Below, piece by piece: positions 46,489 to 54,799 of a stretch of DNA of 64,000 nucleotides. A program made the position numbers and the translations under genes. The notes under the pieces were generated by a model that saw only the letters and a program-made list of their open reading frames with translations, did not search any database and was not told where the DNA came from. Origin of the DNA: Bradyrhizobium erythrophlei (GTDB lineage: Bacteria > Pseudomonadota > Alphaproteobacteria > Rhizobiales > Xanthobacteraceae); assembly GCF_900129425.1 (NCBI RefSeq), contig NZ_LT670817.1, positions 2,728,001-2,792,000 of the forward strand. Direction: 5' to 3'. Numbering within the stretch: position 1 is the first letter of the stretch; every line of letters starts with the position of its first letter.

Positions 46489-46971
46489 GTGAAGAAGTTA
46501 GCGATTGCATTCGCCGCCTTGGCGCTTTTCGGATCAGCGGCTCAAGCGGAATCAAACACCAGAGTGGTGGGCGACTGGATAGTTAAGTCGGAGGACGACG
46601 CCTTCGGCAAGGGTGGCATCTACTTTATGGTCACTGGAAACGACAGCTTTGGGTTCGCCGTGCGCTGTCTGCAGAAGACCCCGAATTTTGGGATAAGGTT
46701 GTCCGACGACACGCTGACGCCGGGGCAGAAGTTCACCGTCAAACTCCGCGTTGATCGCGGCGACATTGTCATAGCTGATGCCTACGCCCTCGATGAGCAT
46801 ATGATCCAAGTCGAGAACAACTTCGATATCTGGAAGGAACTGCCCGGAGGTCGGCAACTCGCAGTCAATCTGGAAAACGAGATGGGCACATCGCAGACAA
46901 AAATCTTCAAGATTTCTGGTGCTGCGTCGGCGTTGCAGACAGTGACCCGCGAATGTCCGATCAAGGATTAG
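46489..46971 (+). CDS. Exported protein of unknown function
   Basis: A 160-residue protein with a clear Sec signal peptide (MKKLAIAFAALALFGSAAQA, cleavage after AQA) and a beta-rich body with two cysteines (VRCLQK and TRECPIKD), probably disulfide-bonded in the periplasm. The GTG start has TAAGGA 8 bases upstream. The VVGDWIVKSEDD stretch recalls invasion-associated IalB-type proteins, but the similarity is too weak for a name. Confidence 0.75.
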   Translation: MKKLAIAFAALALFGSAAQAESNTRVVGDWIVKSEDDAFGKGGIYFMVTGNDSFGFAVRCLQKTPNFGIRLSDDTLTPGQKFTVKLRVDRGDIVIADAYALDEHMIQVENNFDIWKELPGGRQLAVNLENEMGTSQTKIFKISGAASALQTVTRECPIKD

Positions 46972-47075
46972 ATCGCAACCACCGAGGCGCCCCTTTCAGA
47001 GCAGTACCCTGGTTCGACATTTTTATCCGGTAGGTGCTGCCACCCATCTGGGGCATCGAGAAACGCAAGCATGCG

Positions 47076-47813
47076 ATGAAAACAGTTCGAGTGGCACGGA
47101 TCAGTGTGATCGCTTTTGGACTCTTTGTAGTGGCAGCAAGTGCTACGCAATCGGCAGAAATCGCAAGCGGCATTCCTCGAATCGTCGACGGCGATACGGT
47201 TCAAATCGGGTCGGCGAAAATCCGTTTCGCCGGCATCGACGCGCCGGAGACCGACCAAGTCTGTCTCGATGCCAAGGGTGAGAAGTGGGCCTGCGGCGTC
47301 ACCGCTCGTGACGAGCTGATCAAATACTCGGCTGGCAGATCTTGGGATTGCGACCTTGTCGGATCTGACAGATACGGCCGCTCGCTCGGGAAATGCTTCA
47401 TCGAGGGCGGGGACATCAGCGCGTGGATGGTGCGCTCGGGGTGGGCGCTTTCGTTCGTCCGCTACTCGCACGATTACGACCGCGACGAAGAGATCGCACG
47501 CGAAGCCAACGCTGGTCTTTGGGCCGGTGCCTTTATTGCGCCGTGGGATTGGCGGCATCGGAATGCGGCGACCGTGGTCCTGGGCGCACTCAGCGTGCCC
47601 GTAGACGCCCAGAAAACGCTGCTGGGCGCGGTTTCCTCGGAGGGAGCGCCATCGCCCGACTGCACGATCAAAGCGAGCGTAGGCCACGGAGAATGCATCT
47701 ACCATCTGCCCGGCGACCGCTGGTATGGGAAGATGAGGATGGATCCGGGCAAACGCTGGTTTTGCTCGGTGGGCGAGGCAGAAGCCGCGGGATGTCGCGC
47801 TCCTAAAAGCTAA
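47076..47813 (+). CDS. Secreted thermonuclease-like protein (SNase domain)
   Basis: A 245-residue protein: signal peptide (about 1-27), SNase OB-fold (IPRIVDGDTVQIGSAKIRFA and GIDAPETDQVC, SDRYGRSLGKCFIEGGDISA, MVRSGWAL), with the catalytic-type Asp38/Asp40 and Arg50 region, then a C-terminal cysteine-containing module (CTIKASVGHGECIYHLPGDR, WFCSVGEAEAAGCR) found on other bacterial SNase-type proteins. It probably cleaves nucleic acid outside the cytoplasm. The ATG at 47076 is the start that gives a normal signal peptide. Confidence 0.88.
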   Translation: MKTVRVARISVIAFGLFVVAASATQSAEIASGIPRIVDGDTVQIGSAKIRFAGIDAPETDQVCLDAKGEKWACGVTARDELIKYSAGRSWDCDLVGSDRYGRSLGKCFIEGGDISAWMVRSGWALSFVRYSHDYDRDEEIAREANAGLWAGAFIAPWDWRHRNAATVVLGALSVPVDAQKTLLGAVSSEGAPSPDCTIKASVGHGECIYHLPGDRWYGKMRMDPGKRWFCSVGEAEAAGCRAPKS

Positions 47814-47909
47814 GACGCCAAGGTGGTGATTCCCGTCACGGAATGTTTTGAGTGCTTTCGCAGACCTTTAACCTGGGATATTAAACGCTCCGTTGGGGGG
47901 ATTCCTGAA

Positions 47910-48209
47910 ATGGCAAAAATCGTCAGAACTGAGCGTTACCGCCGCGGGCTATTTGGGTGGCTATTTCGTATTGCTTTTTGGGCATTCAATTTGATCATGC
48001 TCGCTTGGGTCGCGAGCTATTGGGGCATCCTTTCAGACGTCCACGTCGACAGCGCCCATCCCCAGGCCGCCAAGGTCGGAATGGCAATCGGTGGGACGAT
48101 TGGCACGGGCGTTATCATGGTCTTTTGGATGATGGGCGCCGTCATTCTCGGACTGCTTGTGCTGTTCACCCGAGGACGAAAGGCCATCATCGAAGAGCAA
48201 ATCGATTGA
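47910..48209 (+). CDS. Small two-span membrane protein
   Basis: A 99-residue protein with two hydrophobic helices (LFRIAFWAFNLIMLAWVASY and GTIGTGVIMVFWMMGAVILG) and a basic N-terminus. Start at ATG 47910 after TTGGGGGG. Unknown function; it follows the SNase gene by 96 bp. Confidence 0.7.
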   Translation: MAKIVRTERYRRGLFGWLFRIAFWAFNLIMLAWVASYWGILSDVHVDSAHPQAAKVGMAIGGTIGTGVIMVFWMMGAVILGLLVLFTRGRKAIIEEQID

Positions 48210-48689
48210 TGCGCCGCCTTTTCGTTTTCGCTCCCAGAAGTCACTTGCCGCCGCGCCATAGTGCGCCCACGCGGCGAAGGCCCTCCAAATCCCTCCAAAT
48301 CCAGCGGCTTCACCCCCAGCTCGGTCTGTACCGTGGATCGCGGACCATCCCCGCAAGGATGTTCCGGTCGCCGTGTTGGACACTGCCCTAAATGAGCACG
48401 AGAGACGAAATGATGCGATTAATTTTGACGGATGTACACGATGCGTTTCCTGGTTTCGTCATCAAGGTAGAGGTGCTTGCCCGCCAACGAAAGGCCAACG
48501 TCACTTCCTCAGCCGTCACCGGCGTAACTTCTTAGAACGAGAGAGATACGGCGAATAACGCCTTGCGCTGTCCCGCGCGGCTTCTAGGAAACCGCGTTGG
48601 GCTTGTCTTGGGGAGTCGAAGGGCACAGATCAATCGGTCAGCCGACTTCTCTGCAACTCCTTTATGTCCGCGGGTATCGCCAATGACGT
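48210..48689. other. Stretch without a supported gene
   Basis: About 480 bp. It contains a short tandem CTCCAAATCC duplication (48281-48300) and several short frames without ribosome-binding sites. Nothing identifiable. Confidence 0.4.
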
Positions 48690-49421
48690 CTAGTTTTTGT
48701 GATCATGAATTTGTACTGAAACAGGCTTCGCAGGTTCTGGGATCGAGATCTTACACTTTGTCGCACCGAAGTCCGTTACGTTATATATATCCCTCAGCAC
48801 CCGAAACGCCATCCGAGCAACGTAAGCGAGGTCGTCTTTGCCCTTAACCTCGATCTTCTGAGAAAAATTCTTGGAGTGGCCCGGCGCAGTGAACCCAAAT
48901 TCTCGCACCAACCGATCCCGTTTTTCCGGCGTGAGGATGGCTCCCATTTCGGGAACGAACTTTTCCGAAACCGCTTCACACCGCAAATATGTTCCGAAGG
49001 AAGGCGCGAGGCATTGGAAATAGGCGCGACCAACTTCAAAAATGCAATACGCATCTCCGGATACATTTTCGACCCTGCGACTTTGATCGATTTGGATCAA
49101 ATGAGCGAGTGCAGTCACTAGCCAGTTCTGATCCGTAACGGACAAGTTGCCGAGGGCTGGCTCATCTTGTCGTAACGTTGTTAATAGGGTCTCGAATGCA
49201 GCCGGTTTCCCACTCGATGGCCTCGCTCCAACGATAACGAACCCTTGCCCAGATGGCTTAGCTTCCGACCACCTTGGATTCTGTGATATTTCTCTCATAA
49301 TCCGCTCGCGAATTGTCTCCTTCGCCGCCGTCGGTTCGGCTGATTTTTCGTTTTCCGATGAACCCGACGGGTCCGTATTGGACTTTGACTTTTGCTTCGA
49401 ACCGTTCGGTAAATCAGGCAT
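48690..49421 (-). CDS. Protein of unknown function with TY-Chap-like C-terminal half
   Basis: A 243-residue soluble protein: disordered N-terminus (Ser/Lys/Glu-rich, about 1-45), then a folded part with CIFEVGRAYFQCLAPSFGTY, LRCEAVSEKFVPEM and LVREFGFTAPGHSKNF, which recalls TY-Chap (type III chaperone-like) domains. That likeness is pattern-based only. The ATG at 49421 is set by the GGAGGGA site 7 bases upstream; an upstream in-frame ATG overlaps the site itself. It is preceded by copy 1 of the structured leader. Confidence 0.65.
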   Translation of the reverse strand: MPDLPNGSKQKSKSNTDPSGSSENEKSAEPTAAKETIRERIMREISQNPRWSEAKPSGQGFVIVGARPSSGKPAAFETLLTTLRQDEPALGNLSVTDQNWLVTALAHLIQIDQSRRVENVSGDAYCIFEVGRAYFQCLAPSFGTYLRCEAVSEKFVPEMGAILTPEKRDRLVREFGFTAPGHSKNFSQKIEVKGKDDLAYVARMAFRVLRDIYNVTDFGATKCKISIPEPAKPVSVQIHDHKN

Positions 49422-49559
49422 AAAAAATCCCTCCATCGGATTGATTCCAGGAGGGCTGACATTCGCGCGACCCGTTTCGTTGCCGAAGTGGCCGCATCTC
49501 CCTTGCGGGAAACCACCTTGCGCAGGTTGGCGAGGGCGTCAGCCCTAACTCTTGATGCA
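49422..49559 (-). promoter_or_regulatory. Repeated structured 5' leader, copy 1
   Basis: On the minus strand it reads, 5' to 3': TGCATCAAGAGT, then a 96-nt block closed by AGGGCTGAC/GTCAGCCCT (49452-49460 with 49538-49546), then CCCTCC and GGAGGGA before the ATG. Inside are two hairpins with GCAA tetraloops (TTCG-GCAA-CGAA at 49476-49487 and TCCC-GCAA-GGGA at 49499-49510) and a GCGGCC/GGTCGC stem. CCCTCC overlaps the closing stem and can pair instead with the Shine-Dalgarno GGAGGG, so two exclusive folds exist. This is the layout of a riboswitch or similar cis-RNA. Confidence 0.6.
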
Positions 49560-49712
49560 AAACTCAGTCAGCCGCTCGCGCTAACCGGTGATGCCGTGCT
49601 GTCACGGCGTGTGACGATGCGAGACTCGGAGTGGGAAGCCCTCGTTCACGCGAGTGTAAGCAACTGATTTCCTCGCTTGGATTTCCGAAATCCCGGCCAA
49701 CCACCTTTCCAT

Positions 49713-49904
49713 CTAGTTCAACGTCCCACCCTCGCATCCATGCTCCTTCCAAATACTGAAATCGCAAGCGTCAATAAACCCCGCTGACGGTCGGTCAATC
49801 GGGAATATCAAGCCACGCACCTTCATTAGGCTCAGAGAGCGCACGATAGAAGGCGCACATATCACCGTGGACGCAGCACCAACGAAGATACTTCTTTGCG
49901 TCAT
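49713..49904 (-). CDS. Small exported protein of unknown function
   Basis: A 63-residue protein with a signal-like start (MTQRSIFVGAASTVICAPSI) followed by VRSLSLMKVRGLIFPIDRP, a pattern common in small proteins of Bradyrhizobium phage-like regions. No good ribosome-binding site; an in-frame ATG at 49943 is an alternative start. Lies between the two leader-controlled genes, same strand. Confidence 0.55.
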   Translation of the reverse strand: MTQRSIFVGAASTVICAPSIVRSLSLMKVRGLIFPIDRPSAGFIDACDFSIWKEHGCEGGTLN

Positions 49905-49966
49905 CTGGGCATCGCGATTCTGATCGGGATCTGCAGGTCTCATTTTTCGACTATTTCTGTACGGGA

Positions 49967-50374
49967 CTACTGAATATCGTTGCGCGATCGCACGCGAAGT
50001 GAGTCTGGCAATACCGTCTTGGCCGGAAGCCAGCCAACTTCTCCATTGGGCCATTTGGCCCACTGCCAGCCGGTGAAGGGGCTCAACAACCAAGCACCGG
50101 GGCGGCAATTCGCAAGCCGTTGCCTTGCGCCATGAACATCTGCCATGGGCTTTGATCCGGTTGGGCGGTCCGGGTGCAAGACAGGAAGGGCTAAAAGCAC
50201 TTCGGGAATCGGTATTTGATCAACAGCCGGCAGGGCGTCCTCCGCCGAGCCGTGACGTCCATCCAGCCATTCGGTATAGGGACACGGAGAGTCAGGCACC
50301 TCGGACCAAGGTACGCCTGCCGAAGTTAGCTCACTCGAACCTGTCCTTGGGGCGTTGGACTTACGCTCAGACAT
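49967..50374 (-). CDS. Protein of unknown function, SH3-like end
   Basis: A 135-residue protein with a Ser/Lys-rich start (MSERKSNAPRTGSSELTSAG) and a C-terminal block GAWLLSPFTGWQWAKWPNGE followed by VGWLPAKTVLP that looks like an SH3-type barrel. No family named. GGAGGGATTGTT stands directly before the ATG and copy 2 of the structured leader lies upstream. Confidence 0.6.
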   Translation of the reverse strand: MSERKSNAPRTGSSELTSAGVPWSEVPDSPCPYTEWLDGRHGSAEDALPAVDQIPIPEVLLALPVLHPDRPTGSKPMADVHGARQRLANCRPGAWLLSPFTGWQWAKWPNGEVGWLPAKTVLPDSLRVRSRNDIQ

Positions 50375-50516
50375 AACAATCCCTCCATCGGTCTCCCGAG
50401 GAGGGCTGACATTCGCGCGACCCGTTTCGTTGCCGAAGTGGCCGCATCTCCCTTGCGGGAAACCACCTTGCCCAGGTTGGCAGGTTGGCGAGGGCGTCAG
50501 CCCTACTCTTGATGCA
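50375..50516 (-). promoter_or_regulatory. Repeated structured 5' leader, copy 2
   Basis: Same layout as copy 1 (closing stem at 50402-50410 with 50496-50504). It has one substitution and an extra 8-nt tandem CAGGTTGG unit in the first internal hairpin. The loop between CCCTCC and GGAGGG is different in sequence (TCGG-GAGA-CCGA, a stem with a GNRA loop) but still folds, which is a compensatory-looking change. It ends at the Shine-Dalgarno of the 49967-50374 gene. Confidence 0.6.
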
Positions 50517-50698
50517 TCCTCAATATGGAGGCAGAGCCTGCCGGTTGCAAGCTACGATTCAAAGTGTGCCGGGGTGCGCCCCCGCCGCGTTCATTGGTAG
50601 GGGTATCGGCGCCGTAGTTGCGGTCAAATCGGGGTGTATGTGGCTCGAAAGCGGAACATTCCGCGATAAGTGTGTTCATCTGGTGGAACACCGCCTAG

Positions 50699-50965
50699 TT
50701 GCGTAGTGTCAGTTTGATTGTGGCAGGGTTCGGTTTGATAAAACGCAGCTCCTTGCCCGGTATTGCGATTGATACAAGTCGCATTGGGGTGCGGGCCGAG
50801 TTGGAAGTGCTGATTACCAAGCGAGGCCCGACCAAGTGGAAATGGCGCGTCTGTGACCGTCAGGGCACGACGATTAGGAACGGGTTTGAGACCACGCGAC
50901 GAGCGGCTAGGTACAGGGGCAATCGCGCGCTATTCTACCTTTTGGCTTTCGGCTGGGATCGGTGA
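50699..50965 (+). CDS. Small basic protein of unknown function
   Basis: An 88-residue frame; the part from IKRSSLPGIAIDTSRIGVRA to LFYLLAFGWDR looks real (balanced charge, beta-rich middle KWKWRVCDRQGTTI). The start is uncertain: TTG 50699 or the in-frame GTG at 50720. No ribosome-binding site stands out. Confidence 0.5.
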   Translation: MRSVSLIVAGFGLIKRSSLPGIAIDTSRIGVRAELEVLITKRGPTKWKWRVCDRQGTTIRNGFETTRRAARYRGNRALFYLLAFGWDR

Positions 50966-51042
50966 TCGCGAGGCAAAGGGGGGCGTCGCCCGGCGCTACT
51001 TCCGGGGTGGAAAAGGGGTGATTCGGAGGGCATATTCACCGC

Positions 51043-51270
51043 ATGGGACAAAACATAGCGGTTGTCGTTGGAGCCGGGCTGATTGCCATGGCGATCATGG
51101 TCACAAACCATTGGGCGATAATTCCCGGCGGACAGAACAGCATTGCTGCCACGATAAGACTAAACCGCTGGACGGGCTCAATCGACGTTTGCTCGCTTGA
51201 TGCGAAGTCTGTTTCCGGTTCGAACGCCTCGGGACTCCAGCTTACGTGCGAGGTTCAAAAAGCGCCCTAG
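51043..51270 (+). CDS. Small single-span membrane or exported protein
   Basis: A 75-residue protein with an N-terminal hydrophobic helix (IAVVVGAGLIAMAIMV) and a C-terminal part with two cysteines (IDVCSLDAK, LTCEVQ) after IRLNRWTG. TCGGAGGG precedes the ATG by 13 bases. Unknown function. Confidence 0.65.
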   Translation: MGQNIAVVVGAGLIAMAIMVTNHWAIIPGGQNSIAATIRLNRWTGSIDVCSLDAKSVSGSNASGLQLTCEVQKAP

Positions 51271-51380
51271 GGGTGCATCCGGACGAGGAGAGGTGAGCCG
51301 CCGCAAGGGCTCGACAAAAGGCGGCCAGCGCGGCACGTTGATGTCAGGACACTTTACGTCCGAAAACTGGGGGATCGGAC

Positions 51381-52694
51381 GTGGCGGAATTGATTACAGA
51401 TTGCCCGCGATGCAACTCGAGCAAAATAACCTTTGATGTTTGGAGGCGCTGCCGACAACAACGCAGCATGGATGGCTGCGGAGGTTCGAGGCCTTTTCCG
51501 TGTGCAGAAACTGCCACAGGTCCACGGTGTTCGTTATCCCTCAGAAAGAATACAAAGACGCGCCATTTTTGAATACTCATAGCCCGATTGAGTTTAAAGA
51601 TTCTCTCAACAACCACTTCGGAGTGGATGGTTTTGTTAATCTGACAGACAGAGCGCGCGTCCCCGCACCTGAATTTACGAAAGAAGAAGTCGGCGCGGCC
51701 TTCGATGAGGCTGCGGCCTGCATGAGTGTCGGTTGGCGCCGCAGCGATGCTGAGACTGGCTATCGATTTGGCGACGAAACCTCTCCTTCCGGAAGAGTTC
51801 ACACCTGGACTAAACCGGGAAACTCGTCGGGACTTGGCCCCGCGTTTGGCGTGGCTTCTTGATAACGGAAGACTTCCGGGAGAACTCAGGGAGCTTTCCG
51901 ACTGTATCCGCGAAGACGGAAATGACGGAGCGCATGACGGCACCCTTGGAAGAGAGGATGCCGAAGACTTGATGGACTTCGCTTCGGCAGTGAATTGGCG
52001 CGGATACGAAGTTGCGTCCGGTTGGCCGGACCTTGAATACGGTGGCGTCGGATACATCACTCAAATCGGCAATAAATCTGTTGCCCCGCCATCCACCGTC
52101 AAAGCTGTTGACGATGGTGCGCCCAGGATGACCGTCGCTCAAGAATGGGCGGAACGAAAGCACATTCAAGGGTACGCAATCCGGTGGCGGTCAATAATCA
52201 ATCAGGGCGATAAGTACTTTTGCTTTTTACCGGGTTCGATCAAATATCCGATGCTAGGCGAACAGAAGCTTCTACTGTTCGATCACGACCCGTCCGAGAT
52301 AGTCGCGACAACGTGCGACGGTCTAGTTCTTCATGCCGATGATTATGGCTTGGCGATGCGACTGTACATCGACAACCGGCCAGTTCGCCGCAAGGCACTC
52401 GAAACAGTTCGAAGCGGTGAACGCACAGCGCTTTCGGTCGGTGTCATCATGCACGGAAGTGAGTACAAAGAAATCGATGGGTTGCGAATACGAATGGTCC
52501 GAAGCGCCACCTTGGAAGAAATAAGCCTTGTACCAGAAGGAGCATGTCGCCCAGCGTATTGCACGCTTATAGACGGCGAAGGCGCTAGGTTGCTGGAAGA
52601 CGACGCGAACTCCTTACGAGTGCTAAAGGATGGCGCGGCTCGGGCGTTTACCAACGCTCTGCGGGAAGCGCAGGTAGCGTTGAGCCACCGATAG
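51381..52694 (+). pseudogene. Frameshifted DUF4145 protein joined to an HK97-type prohead protease domain
   Basis: Frame 1 from GTG 51381 reads MAELITDCPRCNSSKITFDV; the match to DUF4145 then continues in another frame from about 51440 (EAFSVCRNCHRSTVFVI ... AAFDEAAACMSVG) and returns to the first frame at about 51735 (AAAMLRLAIDLATKPLLPEE ... IREDGNDGAHDG). So two compensating frameshifts interrupt one DUF4145 gene; the first is in a T-run. From about 52020 the frame continues without stop into a phage prohead-protease-like domain (IQGYAIRWRSIINQ, LLFDHDPSEIVATT with the candidate His, RTALSVGV with Ser, TLEEISLVPEGACRPAY). Sequencing error, decay or programmed shift cannot be told apart here. 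Confidence 0.7.
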
Positions 52695-52890
52695 TTCTTT
52701 GGTCGGTGGTGAAGCACGCGCAACGTCCCTGCGCCGTGCGGCGGCGCGGCTGCATCAAAAAAATGGTGCAGTCGCGTTTGCCCTTATTCGAGCAGAGCGA
52801 CAGTTGTGATACTTAAATCTAAAGCCAGCGAATCATTGAAAAGCGCGAAGCGCTGGTCACTATATAAGAGGTGCGGAAGTAGATCAGGAC

Positions 52891-53193
52891 ATGTACAGAG
52901 TCTTAATTGACGACAATTTCCACTACCAAGACGAAAGCGAACGCGTCACCCATGGTGTGTTTGCGACCGCTGACGAAGCCCTCGCCGCCTGTCGGTCTAT
53001 AGTCGATCAGTCCTTAACCGGAGCCTTCGAGCCAGGCATGTCCGCAACGGACTTATACGAGCGCTACACGCTGTTTGGGGATGACCCTTTCATTGTGGTC
53101 CTCGATCCAAAAGACACACCAGTGGCCTTCTCAGCGTGGGATTATGCCCGCGAGCGGTGCGCGGTTATTGCACACGACCCTTCGCCAGCTTGA
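52891..53193 (+). CDS. Small conserved-type protein of unknown function
   Basis: A 100-residue protein (MYRVLIDDNFHYQDESERVT, ATADEALAACRSIVDQSL, GMSATDLYERYTLFGDDPFI). Proteins with this pattern are found in many proteobacteria, often on plasmids and islands. Start ATG 52891. Its 3' end overlaps the convergent HD-domain gene by 29 bp. Confidence 0.75.
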   Translation: MYRVLIDDNFHYQDESERVTHGVFATADEALAACRSIVDQSLTGAFEPGMSATDLYERYTLFGDDPFIVVLDPKDTPVAFSAWDYARERCAVIAHDPSPA

Positions 53194-53725
53194 CCGCCGC
53201 TTCCGCGCGCTCGGCCGCTTCGTCAAATTGGCCTTCTAACCACGGCGAGACACCGCGTAGCCCGGCAACAACTTCCTTCGCCCATTCGACGTATTCTTGG
53301 CGACGCTCAACCGACCAGTCCGGTGCAGGGCTGGTTGCGACGGCGAGAACGTTGCTGATTTTATCGGCGAGTTTGATCAATTTGGCCTCACGGCTTTTGT
53401 GCGGCGCACGTTCGACTTGTTTCCGCTTGCGCTCCGCTTTCGGCAGCGACTTATCGTCCGTGACTTCCATGACAATGTCAGCGACGCGCTGGCCGAACTC
53501 GCTGGCGATTGTGTCCGCTGACACGCCTTGGTCCTCAATGGCATCGTGCAGAAGCGCGGCAGCGATGATGCTAGGATCAGAACCCTCGGTGGCTTGGGCA
53601 ACAAGGCTGGCCACTTCGATCAAGTGATTGATGTACGGTTCTTGTGCTGAACCTTTTCGTCGCTGTTGAACGTGCCAACGAGCTGCGGCATCTGCGGCTC
53701 GTAAGACCGAAACCAATTCCTTCAT
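53165..53725 (-). CDS. HD-domain hydrolase, MESH1/SpoT-like
   Basis: A 186-residue protein covering only the HD hydrolase fold: INHLIEVASLVAQA (first His), ALLHDAIEDQGVSADTIASE (HDxxED), then VTDDKSLPKAERKRKQVE and KLIKLADKISNV with the last metal Asp. Stand-alone proteins of this type (MESH1 class) hydrolyse (p)ppGpp or NADPH phosphate. No synthetase domain is present. ATG 53725 is chosen because GAGGAGAC lies 5 bases before it; an upstream in-frame ATG overlaps that site. Confidence 0.85.
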   Translation of the reverse strand: MKELVSVLRAADAAARWHVQQRRKGSAQEPYINHLIEVASLVAQATEGSDPSIIAAALLHDAIEDQGVSADTIASEFGQRVADIVMEVTDDKSLPKAERKRKQVERAPHKSREAKLIKLADKISNVLAVATSPAPDWSVERRQEYVEWAKEVVAGLRGVSPWLEGQFDEAAERAEAAVKLAKGRVQ

Positions 53726-53967
53726 TCTGTCTCCTCTGCTCATGACTGCGCGTTCGGCAGCACGATTGCTGTCGCCACGAATCCTTTTTGTTGCGAGCTT
53801 ACTTAGTACAAATAGCTATTGCTCAACGCACATTCAACGCTTGGCCGCGGGGGGCATCGATTCGTTAGGAAACCAGGGCCATCGACCGGCCAATAGGGAA
53901 GCACACACGAACGATTCCCCGGTTCAAAACAGATTCTGAACTTGGCATTGGGTCGTCGTTTTGTCAG

Positions 53968-54147
53968 TTAGGCGCGTGTCGATAGGGACACGCCAAGCTT
54001 TGCGGCCATAACGCTGGTGGCACCCGTAGTGCGCTTCAAAGCCTTTGCAATTTTCGTAACGCCAGTCTTCGATTTTGCCATCGTCTTCATTTGCCGCACA
54101 TCATCTTTGGTCCATGCGCGACGAATGATCTTCTTTGCCTTAGCCAT
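53968..54147 (-). CDS. Small basic helix-turn-helix-like protein
   Basis: A 59-residue, very basic protein (MAKAKKIIRRAWTKDDVRQM, TGVTKIAKALKRTTGATSVM, AAKLGVSL). The second half has the spacing of an HTH. GGAGAAG precedes the ATG. Likely a DNA binder; no named family. Confidence 0.65.
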   Translation of the reverse strand: MAKAKKIIRRAWTKDDVRQMKTMAKSKTGVTKIAKALKRTTGATSVMAAKLGVSLSTRA

Positions 54148-54269
54148 TTTCTTCTCCAAGTCTTTTTTGTGGTGTGGCTTGTATCACGACCCGCAATGTA
54201 TGCAACCCAACGAAATTTTATGAACTACACACTTGACTGCTTGTCACAACGATTGAACGGACACTTGAT

Positions 54270-54608
54270 ATGAAAACAAAACACGCGGCATTGCTGCCGC
54301 CAAAGCACCTGCGCGCCGATACGGCGGCTTGGTTCACATTAATCGTCAAAGAATACGAACTCGACTCGCATCACGTCCGCCTTTTGATCAAGGCGTGCGA
54401 AAGCTGGGATCGATCAGAGCAAGCCCGCGAAGCTATCGCAAAGCACGGCATGACCTATGAAGATCGGTTCGGTGCGCCCCGCGCCCGCCCGGAGGGTGCG
54501 ATTGAACGGGATAGCCGGTTAGCGTTTGCGCGGCTTGTTCGTGAACTCGGTCTTGATCTAGCGCCGCCGTCTGAATCGAGACCGCCGATTCTGCGGGGCA
54601 ACCGTTAA
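54270..54608 (+). CDS. Phage terminase small subunit, P27-type
   Basis: A 112-residue protein: PPKHLRADTAAWFTLIVKEY, DSHHVRLLIKACESWDRSEQ, and GAIERDSRLAFARLVRELGL followed by DLAPPSESRPP. This order is that of P27-like small terminases, which bind phage DNA and hand it to the large subunit. No large subunit, portal or capsid gene is in the window. TAA overlaps the following ATG (TAATG), so translation of the next gene is coupled. Confidence 0.75.
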   Translation: MKTKHAALLPPKHLRADTAAWFTLIVKEYELDSHHVRLLIKACESWDRSEQAREAIAKHGMTYEDRFGAPRARPEGAIERDSRLAFARLVRELGLDLAPPSESRPPILRGNR

Positions 54609-54799
54609 TGCCAGTACGCAAACGCAAAGTACGACGGCTCGGCTTGCTTGATGCTGATGAAGAGGCGTGGTTGCGCGGCGAAGGTGGCGGGTTCGTCCAG
54701 TTCATGCCTTGGGATGAACTGGAAGCACTTTGGGAAGCTTATGGCGACCATGACGCCTTTATGTGGCGGCGGGGGATGTATCGGCCGGAACCACGCTGA
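54608..54799 (+). CDS. Small protein coupled to the terminase gene
   Basis: A 63-residue protein (MPVRKRKVRRLGLLDADEEA ... MWRRGMYRPEPR) with an acidic/aromatic middle. It starts in the stop codon of the P27 gene. Its last codons (GGGATGTATCGGCCG, 54773-54787) are repeated twice further downstream. Confidence 0.65.
   Translation: MPVRKRKVRRLGLLDADEEAWLRGEGGGFVQFMPWDELEALWEAYGDHDAFMWRRGMYRPEPR
54773..54787 (+). repeat. 15-bp cassette-flanking repeat, copy 1
   Basis: GGGATGTATCGGCCG at the 3' end of the terminase-linked gene. Exact copy at 55290-55304 and a two-mismatch copy at 55903-55917; a minus-strand gene fills each interval. Confidence 0.7.

Noticed and set aside
49295..49516. Open frame through leader copy 1 (VSRKGDAATSATKRVARMSA)
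   Set aside because: The first part is conserved in copy 2, but an 8-nt insertion in copy 2 breaks the frame upstream, and the conserved bases are explained by hairpins, so RNA rather than peptide is preferred.
49451..49546. Integron attC site
   Set aside because: Closing arms lack the GTTRRRY/RYYYAAC core sites and no integron integrase is in the window.
49451..50504. CRISPR array from the two repeated blocks
   Set aside because: Only two copies, about 850 bp apart, each with internal structure and tied to a start codon; no spacer pattern.
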